Source: Breviolum minutum Mf 1.05b.01 (lineage: Eukaryota; Sar; Dinophyceae; Suessiales; Symbiodiniaceae). Taken from it: a stretch of DNA of 64,000 nucleotides. Positions 55,329 through 64,000 of this stretch are shown piece by piece (within the stretch, counting starts at the first letter, position 1; each line of letters opens with the position of its first letter). The stretch spans positions 113,903 through 177,902 of the forward strand of contig DF239643.1 in assembly GCA_000507305.1 (NCBI GenBank). The letters run 5' to 3'. A program made the translations under genes and the position numbers. The notes beneath the pieces are model-generated. The model was not told the DNA's origin. It searched no databases and saw nothing but the letters and a program-made list of their open reading frames with translations.

Positions 55329-55944
55329 CAATGATGCAGGTGAGTTAATAGTGATTCAACATGAAAATTAAAGTAGGTAAACAAATCCAAGGAGTTTACG
55401 AAAACTCAAGCCTTCTTGGATGGCACAAATTGACATCCACATGTAGGGGGTTATACGTCTGGGTGAACAATACCAGTTCTAACTATTTATTCATTCAAAC
55501 TTCCAGTGATCAATCAAAATATCTCAAAAGAAACTGCAAAATAGGACAGTGCGTCCACAAACGGGTCCCCAAGTTTCGTGGTGTGAAACATCTTTGACAC
55601 CACCAGTTCGGCAGCTGCAGCCTGCCACATGCTCTTCAAGTTGCAGCAATTCCTGGCGTGGATTTAGGGGATCATGAAACTTGAAGAAGATGAAGATAAC
55701 ACTTTGACATTTGGCTCAAAAACGGAAGATAATTACTATCCCACAAAAAAAATACAGTACAGGTTTTCGTAGAAAGGCGTCTTTATCACCTGCTTGTCTC
55801 TTAGTAAGGCCTTCTTGCATAAGCACTTATTTCTGGGAGAAAAAAGCTTTGGAGGCAACAATTGTATAGGATTCACAGGATTCGTGCGGTTCATGTTTTC
55901 GGTCGCTATAATTTGACCAAATACCCTAAGGGATTCGTTATGGG

Positions 55945-56046
55945 TGTTGCCAAAAATAGGGGTACCCCAAAATGGATGATTTATAATGGAAAACCCTATT
56001 AAAATGGATGATTTGGGGGTACCACTATTTTAGGAAACATCCTTAT
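55945..56046. repeat. MITE family F6
   Basis: GTTGCCAAAAATAGGGGTAC ... GGGGGTACCACTATTTTAGG with inner AAAATGGATGATTTATAATG and ATTAAAATGGATGATTTG. Confidence 0.9.
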
Positions 56047-56094
56047 GGAGTAAATATCCTTCAATATCTCCGGGAACCAGGTGGGTTCCAAAAA

Positions 56095-56142
56095 ACTTCA
56101 CCTGCTCCAGCTCTTGTACTCGGCGGTTGGCCTGATAAGGGG
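56095..56142 (-). CDS. Candidate short coiled-coil exon
   Basis: Between ATCAG|GCC and GCAG|GTGAAG the minus strand reads ANRRVQELEQ. AG|G acceptor, GT donor, heptad pattern. Confidence 0.55.
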
Positions 56143-56408
56143 CTTTTTTGGTGCAAGAAATCCAACGAGAAGATGCACAAAAAATGACACACACACATGA
56201 ATATATTAAACATCAATAATCATAATAGACTAATAGACAATTACAAAAAAATATATGATAGACAGTGATAGACATGTGTATATTTGAATAAATTGTCAAT
56301 ATACAAATCATTAAGCCTCACATTCTATCAAAACATCCTACCATGTAGATATATCTTAACCGACAATCTAGCATCAATCTAGCAATCAATAGTTAATTCA
56401 ATTCATAT

Positions 56409-56505
56409 TAAACTAACAGTTCGCCCCTGAAAATGGATGGTTGGAATACGATTGTTTCCTTTTCGGCCTATTTTCAGCTGCAAAGCTGTTAGTTTCAGGG
56501 AAGGT
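56409..56505. repeat. MITE family F2
   Basis: TTAAACTAACAGTTCGCCCC ... GCTGTTAGTTTCAGGGAAGG, core TGAAAATGGATGGTTGG. The left TACCCTCCC end is eroded. Confidence 0.8.
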
Positions 56506-56639
56506 AATTAATGAGCATGAAACACACAATCCATCAAACATTGAATGGAACCTTATAATATACCAGCGGACCCCTAAGTAAGTTGCTGGAGCTATTAGAT
56601 ACTCAGGTTTAGGGGTCCGTGGGCCGTGGGTCCTGTTGG

Positions 56640-56792
56640 AGATTTCTTGGGCACAACACATGAACCCCTCCGTATAACTCCACCTGCTCGGCCAGCCGTG
56701 TCTGTCGCTCCGCGAGGGCTTTGGCGACTTGCGCCTCTGCCAGGGCCGCTTCAGCGGCCGTGTCTCCGGCCTGGCCAGGGCAGTTGTCCAAC
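56640..56792 (-). CDS. Candidate Ala-rich coiled-coil exon
   Basis: Reads GQAGDTAAEAALAEAQVAKA then LAERQTRLAEQVELYGG. GC-rich, helical. It begins the coiled-coil series 56.7-51.7 kb on this strand. Confidence 0.75.
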
Positions 56793-56799
56793 GGGGTGA

Positions 56800-57439
56800 A
56801 GGATCTTATAAAGATTTTACCCTAAACTAATAGTAAAAACATGCACCAAAAACAAACATTGAACAAATAAATCGCTACAAGAACAACATGACAAAATTAA
56901 AATGATAACTTGTTCTTAAAATCATAGTCGACCCAATTTGAAATGATCTTTTTGAATCTACATAGTATCCTTGATTAAAAACCAAGCTTCCACCCTCAAA
57001 ACAGTAGGTCTCAAAACTTGACTCTGATGCCTGTCACTGATTCGTGTCACTACCACGGTATAGCTGTATGCCCGTCGCACAGGGTGATATGAGAAGATAC
57101 CCTACCTCAAGACTAGTATGGACAAGTGAATTCCATTGATTCACTAGCTTCGTTTGAATGAATGATGTTACCCCATTCAACTGATGCATGAAACATCTAA
57201 CAAAAGGAAAGGTTTAGGCAAACCCGGGGCTGTTCTCGTGAGTGCTGTATTCGATCCATAAGGATTTTGACACAAGCCGAATGGCTTGAAATTTCAAGGG
57301 ATTCATCCCCAAGTCTGTTGATCATCAACTATGTACATATCCATGGGACAAAAATGATGAAACAAACTTGTAGAATTTATTTTTTGATACCACCACATGA
57401 TGATGCCACAAAACACAACGTCTGGTTTGGTTTGGGTTC

Positions 57440-57440
<1 letters not shown>
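56800..57440. other. No gene seen
   Basis: AT-rich, no MITE of the listed families and no convincing exon. Ends in the (ATG)n run. Confidence 0.5.

Positions 57441-57474
<34 letters not shown>
57439..57474. repeat. (ATG)n microsatellite
   Basis: Twelve ATG units. The poly-Met open frame it starts (57440-57877, plus) is mostly an artefact, though 57548-57625 may hold an exon on either strand (minus NATMELDEGNISEVVNPG). Confidence 0.95.
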
Positions 57475-57475
<1 letters not shown>

Positions 57476-57769
57476 TTCTGGTATGTTCCGGCTATAATTG
57501 ACCCTAATGGTAAATCTCTAAATCGCCATAACCATCAATCCTCAACAAACATCAGCCCTGCCGGGGTTCACCACCTCGGAGATGTTGCCCTCATCCAACT
57601 CCATGGTGGCATTGTTGAAGTTTCGATTTTTCGGTTTGTTGATCTATGGATGCCCCAAAAACTGTTTTGTCTAATTTTACAACCTTTATTCTTGAAAGTT
57701 ATTTTTTATCCTTGCCCCCCCCCCAAAAAAAAAACAAATGCCTACACACAGAAGGCTATTCCCGACTTG

Positions 57770-57892
57770 TTTTCAGGTTGGCGTTTTGAGGTCGGGAACC
57801 TCCCAGACTTCCAGTCTCCAACTGATGGCTACGTACTGACTTCAACACCCTGGAGTGGGCTACGTCTGAGAACATAGGTTCAACCAAGCAAT
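57770..57892 (-). CDS. Candidate exon after an F1 element
   Basis: Reads YNCLVEPMFSDVAHSRVLKS then VRSHQLETGSLGG. It begins at CTACAG at the end of the F1 copy at 57900-57998. The phase to the upstream exon is unresolved. Confidence 0.5.
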
Positions 57893-57899
57893 TGTATCT

Positions 57900-57998
57900 G
57901 TAGTTGGTGGTTTTTCACCACCCATTTGAAGAATATGCTCGTCAAATTGGATCACTTCCCCGTAAGAATAACAACTATATATATTTGAAACCACCATC
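57900..57998. repeat. MITE family F1
   Basis: TAGTTGGTGGTTTTTCACCA ... ATATATTTGAAACCACCATCT, with the core partly replaced. AGAT is repeated at both edges. Confidence 0.8.
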
Positions 57999-58144
57999 TC
58001 TATCGGAAATTCGGTGGATTCCAAACCAGGTACCTCAAAGAATTCTCGAATTGCCAGTCCTTTCTGAACCAGAAATTCTCGAAAAAAAAACGAGGAAAAC
58101 CTACTCTCCAGGGACCCAAACCCAAAAATTGAGGACCTCATGAG

Positions 58145-58292
58145 GAATCGAAACTGCATTTGAAGAACGGGTTGTTTCATGTTCTTCCAATCTGACCAGC
58201 TGAAAGCCAAAGATCTTGCAAACATCATCACAAGTTGCCGAGTTGCAAAACACAACTGGAACAAACGTGCGGGTTTGGCAATGCGCTCCCCC
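58145..58292 (-). CDS. Candidate exon
   Basis: Reads HCQTRTFVPVVFCNSATCDD, VCKIFGFQLVRLEEHETTRS, SNAVSIPHE before CATGAG|GTCCTC. A further short piece, FLVQKGLAIREFFE (58035-58086), follows. Confidence 0.6.
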
Positions 58293-58374
58293 CACAATGT
58301 TTTCAAAAAGGTTTACCCGGGTGTTTTATGAGTCTTTTGACATCTTGATGTAGCCACCTAGTAATCTAATATAA

Positions 58375-58550
58375 CAATTGTAGCCAATGAAACATCACCA
58401 TTTTTGCCTGAAAGACAACCATCAAAAACAGGGTCATGGTTATCTGCTGCTAGATGAGCATTACGAGGAGCTTTAAGGACACAGCTATGTGTCAGCCATT
58501 CTCCAATCCTACATCGCCTGGGTCTTTGCAGATCAGCGGGGAGTTTCAAT
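58375..58550 (-). CDS. Candidate exon
   Basis: Reads KLPADLQRPRRCRIGEWLTH, SCVLKAPRNAHLAADNHDPV, FDGCLSGKNGDVSLATI. Strong composition. It likely precedes 58145-58292 in the same protein. Confidence 0.65.
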
Positions 58551-58574
58551 TCACTTCACTTAAATGGTTTGAAA

Positions 58575-58800
58575 CATTACACTCCCTCAAAAACTAAGAT
58601 AGCCCTCTGAAAATATGGGTATCCCTTAGGCCCACCCAGTAACAGTCACACCCATGAAGGTTTATAGGGATTCCCGACTAAAAATGGAATAATCCAGGTG
58701 GTGACTGTTGGTGGGGGGTAGATCCAAGGTATCCCAAAAAAAAGGATATGCATCTTTCAACCATTGATTTTCTGGGGTTTTTGCCGTCAGTTTCGGGGTC
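58575..58800. repeat. F2-like element with an internal inverted insert
   Basis: Outer ACTCCCTCAAAAACTAAGAT and TTTGCCGTCAGTTTCGGGG are F2-like. Inside lies CCCAGTAACAGTCACACC ... CAGGTGGTGACTGTTGGTGGG, another inverted pair. Probably one element within another. Confidence 0.6.
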
Positions 58801-59124
58801 AGAAATTCTGGTCCTACGAGTCATCAAATACATCATGCAGTCACCGATTCTTTTCATTTTCTAGTTACCTTTTTTGGGCCCCAGAGTGCCGTGACAGTCA
58901 AAAAAACTATGTAATTTTAATGTATATAATTATTTCATGTGCCAAAGCAGAATGGGCCTGAGTCGGGGTCTGCATCAACCCATCGTTTTCCAGAAATATT
59001 TAAAAACAGCCTTCTAGTTAGCTTTCCTTAACTATATAACACTGTTAAAAGAAACCCTATAACCCGGCCGCACCCCGGCTGGTTAAAAACGAATCCATGT
59101 TTTCATATCCCAAAAACCGGCAGG

Positions 59125-59222
59125 AAACCTGGGAACCCCTGACATCTGTAGCAGGTTCTCTCAATACCGGAGCTGCATCGGAAGCAACTTCCGCAACCAC
59201 TCGCACCTTGGTTGGGAAACAA
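59125..59222 (-). CDS. Candidate exon
   Basis: Reads FPTKVRVVAEVASDAAPVLR then EPATDVR. GC-balanced, Ala/Val-rich. Confidence 0.6.
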
Positions 59223-59399
59223 ACACCTCCTACAGGGTGGGCCCGTTGGAGTTATGAAAGGAGTTAATCCATATAAATGGCCTTATATTTTGGATTTTCG
59301 GATATATCTTTGATGATTATACCCCGTTAGATTGCCCAAGAAATTGATGTTTGGGAAGGCAAGCCTTTTCCTTTTGCGATGCCATCTTCATCTGCGAAG

Positions 59400-59420
59400 T
59401 GTTAGTTTCAGGGAGGGTAT
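59400..59420. repeat. Solo F2 terminal repeat
   Basis: TGTTAGTTTCAGGGAGGGTA without a partner arm within 150 bp. A remnant or half-deleted F2. Confidence 0.7.
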
Positions 59421-59756
59421 TGGGAACGAACCCTCCTAGTGGTGACCACTTACACATCAGAATCATCACTTGTTGCCCGGTACTGCTACACAATCAATCA
59501 TCAATCATCATGAAATATTTACCAACTCCGCAAGCAAATGTAGTACCAAGCGCACAAGCACTCGAACATGTCATCACATTTGCAACAACTACCTGGGATT
59601 TGATGTTGCAAACTAAACTTGAAGTCTCCTTAGCTTTAGTTTTCAAGTTTGACCAACAATCAAAATCAACAAAAATAAACACACCTTGCTGAAAACCATG
59701 AAAGACGACGACTCCCAATGACAACGAAAAACCTCTGGCATTGAAACAAAAATCCG

Positions 59757-59925
59757 AACTGATTGGTGGTTGAACCACCCATCGGCGGGGACTTACAGTA
59801 CTAACCATGGTTCTTAACCACCTACTAACTGGGATGATCCTCCAAGTACACCCTGGAAAATAAACATACAACCTGAAAATGATGGTTTGGAAAATGATTT
59901 TCCTCTTCCAGGGGTGTATTCTCAG
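59757..59925. mobile_element. Mosaic of F3, half F4 and half F1 between exons
   Basis: A full F3 (59847-59919, TACACCCTGG ... CCAGGGGTGTA) abuts the right half of an F4 (GGTTCTTAACCACCTACTAA, GGGATGATCCTCCAAG) and the left arm of an F1 (TTGGTGGTTGAACCACCCAT). It directly follows the exon at 59926-60025. On the minus strand it ends CCAATCAG|TTCGG, a possible acceptor into GFLFQCQRFFVVIGS. Confidence 0.65.
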
Positions 59926-60025
59926 ATTCGATGTTGATCTTCTGGGGTGTAGCTAAGTTTTGGACCAATTTCTTCTCATGGCAAACTGCCAGTAGTTCAG
60001 GCCTCGAGGTGCCAGCCAAAAAAAA
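59926..60025 (-). CDS. Candidate exon
   Basis: Reads LAGTSRPELLAVCHEKKLVQ then NLATPQKINIESE and ends TCTGAG directly at the F3 element. Confidence 0.65.
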
Positions 60026-60174
60026 CGGGAGGGATGAAACCCAACCAACCAAGGATTCATCCGTTTAGGCAGGTTTTTTTTGGTATCAACCAAAAGGTCA
60101 TGAAAGATTGAAAAGATATATATATATATGACATGTATATGTATATTTAAATATATATATATACATGCAAATAT

Positions 60175-60282
60175 CCCATGAAATCCATGTATGGATATAT
60201 ATTTACCTTCATTTGGTTGATGTTTATGGATTTATGGATGTTTATGGTAAATGTAGGCATAGATACGATACATGGATAGAAT
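60175..60282. repeat. MITE family F8
   Basis: CCATGAAATCCATGTATGGA ... CGATACATGGATAGAATGG around GGTTGATGTTTATGGATTT. Preceded by (TA) tracts at 60116-60170. Confidence 0.8.
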
Positions 60283-60471
60283 GGGAAACTTTAAAATCAA
60301 AACGATGGCAAAAACCTGGACTAGGATCATCCCATTGTCCCGTACAATTCTCTTTAAAGATCTATGGATTTTGCATGATTTTCCCTTGCCATGTCACATC
60401 CGATTACCCTTTTGGGCCGTTGAATCCGGTGGTTGAACTGTCAAGTGACAAAACAAAAACGTGACCCTACC

Positions 60472-60618
60472 TGGAGGATCATCCCATTTAGTAAGTAGTT
60501 GGTAACCCCTACGTATGAATTTATAAGCCGTTTAGGCCGTTTGGAAGGGGAATAACCCCAGTTAGTTAGGGGACTTACGATCACCATGGTTGTTGACTCT
60601 GGGATGATCCTCCAAGTA
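60472..60618. repeat. MITE family F4
   Basis: CTGGAGGATCATCCCATTTA ... CTCTGGGATGATCCTCCAAG, inner GTAAGTAGTTGGTAACC and CCATGGTTGTTGAC. Confidence 0.85.
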
Positions 60619-60849
60619 GGAATTAGTGGATAACTGTCCGGCATCCTCAGGTTGTTTGAGGTGTTTTGCCGAAGTTCATGTGCACACATGAAAGCCTAAC
60701 CTCACAAGAAATGATTGAGCAAGGTGATGAATTCTAAAACTCCTTACAGAACACGATTTTCTCCGACAATCATGGAACATCATAGAACTAGAAGCAAACC
60801 ATGAAAATGATTGTTGGAAGGAGGGGATTGACTGAAATAAATCTGTAAG

Positions 60850-60985
60850 CACTTCCCTGGCAGAACTAATTCATTAGATGTGCTTCGCCCAAGCCAGTTT
60901 CTGGCCAATACAATCCTCATCCGGCACCACTCAAACGATACTGAGCCACGCATGGGGTGACCAATCAAAATAGAGCGGTGCTGCC
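60850..60985 (-). CDS. Candidate exon
   Basis: Reads RQHRSILIGHPMRGSVSFEW then CRMRIVLARNWLGRSTSNEL. Resembles folded-enzyme sequence. Family not recognised. Confidence 0.5.
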
Positions 60986-61289
60986 TCAATGGTTAAACCA
61001 ACGCGTCGTGGTAACACATGGCTTTTTTGGTTGAAGTGCCTTCAGAAAAAAATACGGCATATGGGCACAACTCCACATCTGAGACCCTGCATTGAACCTA
61101 CCTTTTGGGGCCCGCAAACGCGGCTGATCTCTGTGCATGTTTTACCGGTACATATTTGTCAGTACCTACCAGCTGGTGATGTCAGTCACTGCTATCACGA
61201 TCTACGTGTTTTTCGCCTCGAAACCACTTGAGCAGTGATCAAAACACTTGTGACATTCCATTGAATCCTGGTTGGTTACGAGGGATCCT

Positions 61290-61362
61290 TATAGTGGCTT
61301 ACTATTAATCATAATCACTATATGCTTGGCTATCATTATAATCACTATATACTTGGGAAGTA
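61290..61362. repeat. Short tandem duplication
   Basis: TCATTATAATCACTATATRCTTGG-like units occur in succession (TAATCATAATCACTATATGC, ATCATTATAATCACTATATA). Confidence 0.7.
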
Positions 61363-62179
61363 TAATCCCCTATGTGCCTATGTGCCTATATACCCTAAAC
61401 AACTAGGCGCCCTTGTTTTTCATTGCTCACTTGGCACGAAGAGAAACCAACCTTTCCAACAAAGGCCGCCCTACAGTACCCAAGCACTTCAACCTTGCAG
61501 TTGCCTGGCAAAGTAGTGGCATAATGCAAGGAAACATGGCGGTGAAAATTTAACAACCACCCAATGATTGTCTGGAGATTTATTTCTGGTGGAGGCCATA
61601 TGCTATGCCCTGCTTTGGTGGAAGTGGTGATATGGCTGGTGGTGTATCCTAGTCCCATGATTCAATGAGTGAAAATGCATCTTTCAAACCCAAGAAACCC
61701 TAAAATTTCAACCAACATCCGTTTGGTGATTAATGTTGATGCTTTACTATTGTGGGAAACTTTTTGTGGAAGGGACTGTCACCTGGTTATGTGCCTAGTA
61801 TATCACCCGGTTGTTTGAGTGTTTGGTGGAACTGGGGCACCCAATATATACCTCCAACGTTCCAACCAATATAAAATCATAACTGGGTAGTATCTTGCTC
61901 TATTTGAATGCAAAAAACAGGGTGCACTGGTCACTGCTCATTTGAGACTGATCGTTTTTTTGCGCAAGATGCCTTGAAGTTCCGTGCCATCGATCAAATT
62001 CAGAAATAATTCCAGTAACGATCAAAAACCAGCTCTGGATTGTTTGCTTGTCTGATCCAGTGCTTTTATATTCAATCAAACTTTTTGTTGCATAAAACGG
62101 CATAATCATATAAGATTTCTCTCACCCAAAAGATGCGGGTAGACAGTTTCACAAACCAATTGGTGAGCAACTGGGTCTT

Positions 62180-62310
62180 TTTAAACATCCTTTGCAGTTG
62201 ATATATGGAATGAACACCTTTCATGATCCCAATCGACGCCCGACCGAATGGTGTGGATAGTACACATGGGAGATCCTTTGTAAGAGCCACGAACGCTTGA
62301 GCGGTGGATG
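62180..62310 (-). CDS. Candidate exon
   Basis: Reads STAQAFVALTKDLPCVLSTP, FGRASIGIMKGVHSIYQLQR M. A further open piece lies at 62125-62175 before a GTGAGAG donor. Not recognised. Confidence 0.5.
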
Positions 62311-62524
62311 GCATGCTGTGTATATATATATATATGTGTAACTGAAGGTCCCTGCTGCGATACTCAAGGACTGTCTTTTTCAGGTGACATTCAAGATCCC
62401 TTCAGAAAAAAGGACAAGTTCACGTCCTTCAAGAAAATGATCACATCAATTTTTTTGACCAAATGAAAGATGTGGTTTTCTTTTCCATTGAGGTAAATCT
62501 ATGGTAAATCCCATCCACCTTCAA

Positions 62525-62627
62525 AAAAAAATGCATCAGCAACTAGAATATCCACCAGATTTTCCACTTCACCAGGGGCCTTGGGTGCAGAAATCAGTAA
62601 TGGAGCCAAATCTGCCATGAGGAGCAC
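62525..62627 (-). CDS. Candidate exon with AG|G acceptor
   Basis: After GGGGCAG|GTGCTC the minus strand reads VLLMADLAPLLISAPKAPGE then VENLVDILVADAF. Upstream 62640-62740 is open too (MTEKNRMVFTTQCFGNDPK or a competing frame). Strong coding signal. Confidence 0.65.
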
Positions 62628-62764
62628 CTGCCCCGTTCACTTTGGGTCGTTCCCGAAGCACTGGGTGGTGAAAACCATGCGGTTTTTCTCGGTCATCTGT
62701 TGCTTGTAAGGGGAGAAGGGATGACGCAAGCTTTGACATTCTGAAAGATATCAAAGAAATACCC

Positions 62765-62842
62765 ATATCATCCATGTATAGTATAGTATATTTACCCACA
62801 GTTGGTTGATTTGTATGTAGGTAAATATGCCATGAGTGTCTG
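62765..62842. repeat. MITE family F8
   Basis: TATCATCCATGTATAGTATA ... GTAAATATGCCATGAGTGTC around CACAGTTGGTTGATTTG. Confidence 0.75.
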
Positions 62843-63058
62843 GGATATATTGTTCTGTATGTTATTTATTGGGAGGTTTTCCTTTGCACGTACTATTCGG
62901 ATGAATGTATCCATGATTGCTTATTACCATTGTTTTTCTTTTGTTTCCTGAAAACCATCCACAAGAACAGCTGTTAGAAGGTGAACCACTGATTGTGAAC
63001 AAGCCACCCATGTCGTCAAAGTGGATCATTTCCTGAAGTTTTAGGGGAATAAAGAAAA

Positions 63059-63169
63059 GACTGTTGATGAAAGAAATCTGGCTAACCAGTTGAGGTTGGT
63101 AATTTGTCCAATTAAAATTTTACGAATGTTGTACATCCCAGGTGATGCAGGACTTCTTCCATCACAGTA
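63059..63169. repeat. MITE family F7
   Basis: GACTGTTGATGAAAGAAATC ... GACTTCTTCCATCACAGTA with the shared GTTGTACATCCCAGGTGATG. A degenerate F1 precedes it (62985-63058). Confidence 0.85.
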
Positions 63170-63623
63170 TGTCAAAACGGCACTGAGATTTAAACAATGG
63201 AAACTCAAAGATCTGATGATGATTCTTTAATTTGGCGATGTTTTGGAAACAAGTTCCATTTCCACCGTGGGGGCAATCTTCTAAAGAACTGAATGAAACG
63301 AAGTCAAATTGGTTCTTAAGATTTGGGATATTTCTGCTAAACAACCTCATTGAAACCTTGTTTTCGGTCACTTAATCCGGCTTACTATTCGGCTCAGATT
63401 TCCTAAAAATCTGGGGAAAACTCTCCATCAGAAATGGTTCCTGACTTACGGAGGTGGAATTTGCCCTGAATAAGTCGATGACACAAATCGAAGCTTCGTT
63501 GAGCTGAATTTGTGCCGAAACGGTGGTTTTTCTTCTGCAACTGGGGGCTGAAGGGGGAAGGTAGCAGGGTAGCATATTTCATCATCCTTCATTGGGGCAG
63601 TAATTTGCCACCATACCGAGATT

Positions 63624-63736
63624 TACGCTCCCTGAAATTAACAGTTCCCACTTAAAAATAGGCGATGCCAAAAGGAAGCGATCGTCTTCCAACCATACAT
63701 TTTCAGGTGCAAACTTACTGTTATTCAGGGAGGGTA
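63624..63736. repeat. MITE family F2
   Basis: TACGCTCCCTGAAATTAACA ... CTGTTATTCAGGGAGGGTA, inner CATTTTCAGGTGC. First of three abutting elements. Confidence 0.9.
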
Positions 63737-63737
63737 G

Positions 63738-63868
63738 TACTGTTGATGGTTCAGAAATCCTGCACCAGTTGATATGGTAGATATCCCTGACATTCCATTA
63801 ATTTACAAGGGTTTCTAATCCATGTTTCGTGGTTTTCTCGCCGGAAATTCGGGAACCATCAACAGTAC
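63738..63868. repeat. MITE family F7
   Basis: TACTGTTGATGGTTCAGAAA ... AATTCGGGAACCATCAACAG. Begins one base after the F2 ends. Confidence 0.9.
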
Positions 63869-63869
63869 T

Positions 63870-63979
63870 TACACCCGCGAAGATTAACAGCTTGAACCTG
63901 AAAATGATGGTTTGGATGATTTTCCGAAATCCCAGGAGTGAAAACTCTCAGGTGCCAGCCGTTAGTTTCAGGGAGGGTA
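63870..63979. repeat. Chimeric MITE, F3-like left end and F2 right end
   Basis: Left end TACACCCGCGAAGATTAACA (F3 style) and right end CCGTTAGTTTCAGGGAGGGT (F2 style), with core AACCTGAAAATGATGGTTTG. Follows the F7 with one base between. Confidence 0.75.
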
Positions 63980-64000
63980 TAGCCTTGCTTTTTGTTCCCC

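Noticed and set aside
55700-55722. Possible second spliced-leader relic (CATTTGGCTCAA)
   Set aside because: Only about 11 bases match and no intronless gene follows. Probably chance.
59500-59700. Plus-strand frame KYLPTPQANVVPSAQALEHV and minus Cys-rich frames
   Set aside because: Three competing frames on two strands with no decisive splice signal. Left uncalled.

Overview
This window reads as nuclear DNA of a dinoflagellate, probably a Symbiodiniaceae-like suessialean. Three independent signs support this. (1) An intronless eIF4A-type helicase copy on the minus strand is preceded by an eroded copy of the dinoflagellate 22-nt spliced leader. (2) Two multi-exon genes can be joined across their introns with consistent phase only if non-canonical donors (GA, GC) are allowed together with the AG|G acceptor typical of dinoflagellates. 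(3) Exons are short (about 45-300 bp), scattered and nearly all on one strand, as expected of unidirectional dinoflagellate gene arrays. Base composition is moderate, with no bacterial-style operons, no rRNA or tRNA gene and no CRISPR array. The species cannot be fixed from the sequence alone.

Layout, minus strand unless stated. 60-64 kb: several unidentified exons and a cluster of three abutting MITEs. 48-60 kb: many unidentified exons, including coiled-coil exons (51.7, 52.0, 55.1, 56.1, 56.7 kb) and a membrane/extracytoplasmic-looking group (48.1-51.3 kb). 46.0-46.8 kb: a long CAA-rich microsatellite with an 81-base assembly gap and one candidate plus-strand exon. 35.6-40.0 kb: a membrane-anchored Och1/GT32-like glycosyltransferase. 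32.9-34.2 kb: the retroposed eIF4A pseudogene with frameshifts. 18-32 kb: exons of one or more unidentified proteins, some coiled-coil. 9.7-13.3 kb: a six-exon TylF/MycF-type SAM-dependent methyltransferase domain. 1.4-8.6 kb: more unidentified exons.

The main theme is the repeat content. At least eight families of short (50-240 bp) terminal-inverted-repeat elements (MITEs) fill the introns and spacers. I call them F1 (GGTGGTTTCAA), F2 (TACCCTCCCTGAAA), F3 (TACACCCC), F4 (GGATCATCCCA), F5 (GGGAACTAACATATCCC), F6 (GTTTCCAAAAATA), F7 (TACTGTTGATGG) and F8 (ATCCATGTATGGTATA). In several places an F1 copy is essentially the whole intron. At 8124-8235 a 112-bp F1 intron sits between 7-bp direct repeats (AGGTTAC) that supply both the GT donor and the AG acceptor, and the joined frame stays open. 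At 54759-54834 a 76-bp F1 copy is a plausible GT-AG intron. This is the behaviour of introner elements (transposons that create introns), which are known in dinoflagellates as a class. Whether these families have been described needs a database search.

The helicase pseudogene carries a second clear signal. All three obvious lesions are exact short tandem duplications (9, 5 and 7 bp), with no deletion seen. That is what repair of staggered breaks, or precise loss of inserted elements leaving target duplications, would produce.

Limits: exon edges are inferred by eye from reading frame and splice dinucleotides, most exons have no recognised family, and linkage of exons into genes is certain only for the methyltransferase and most of the glycosyltransferase.
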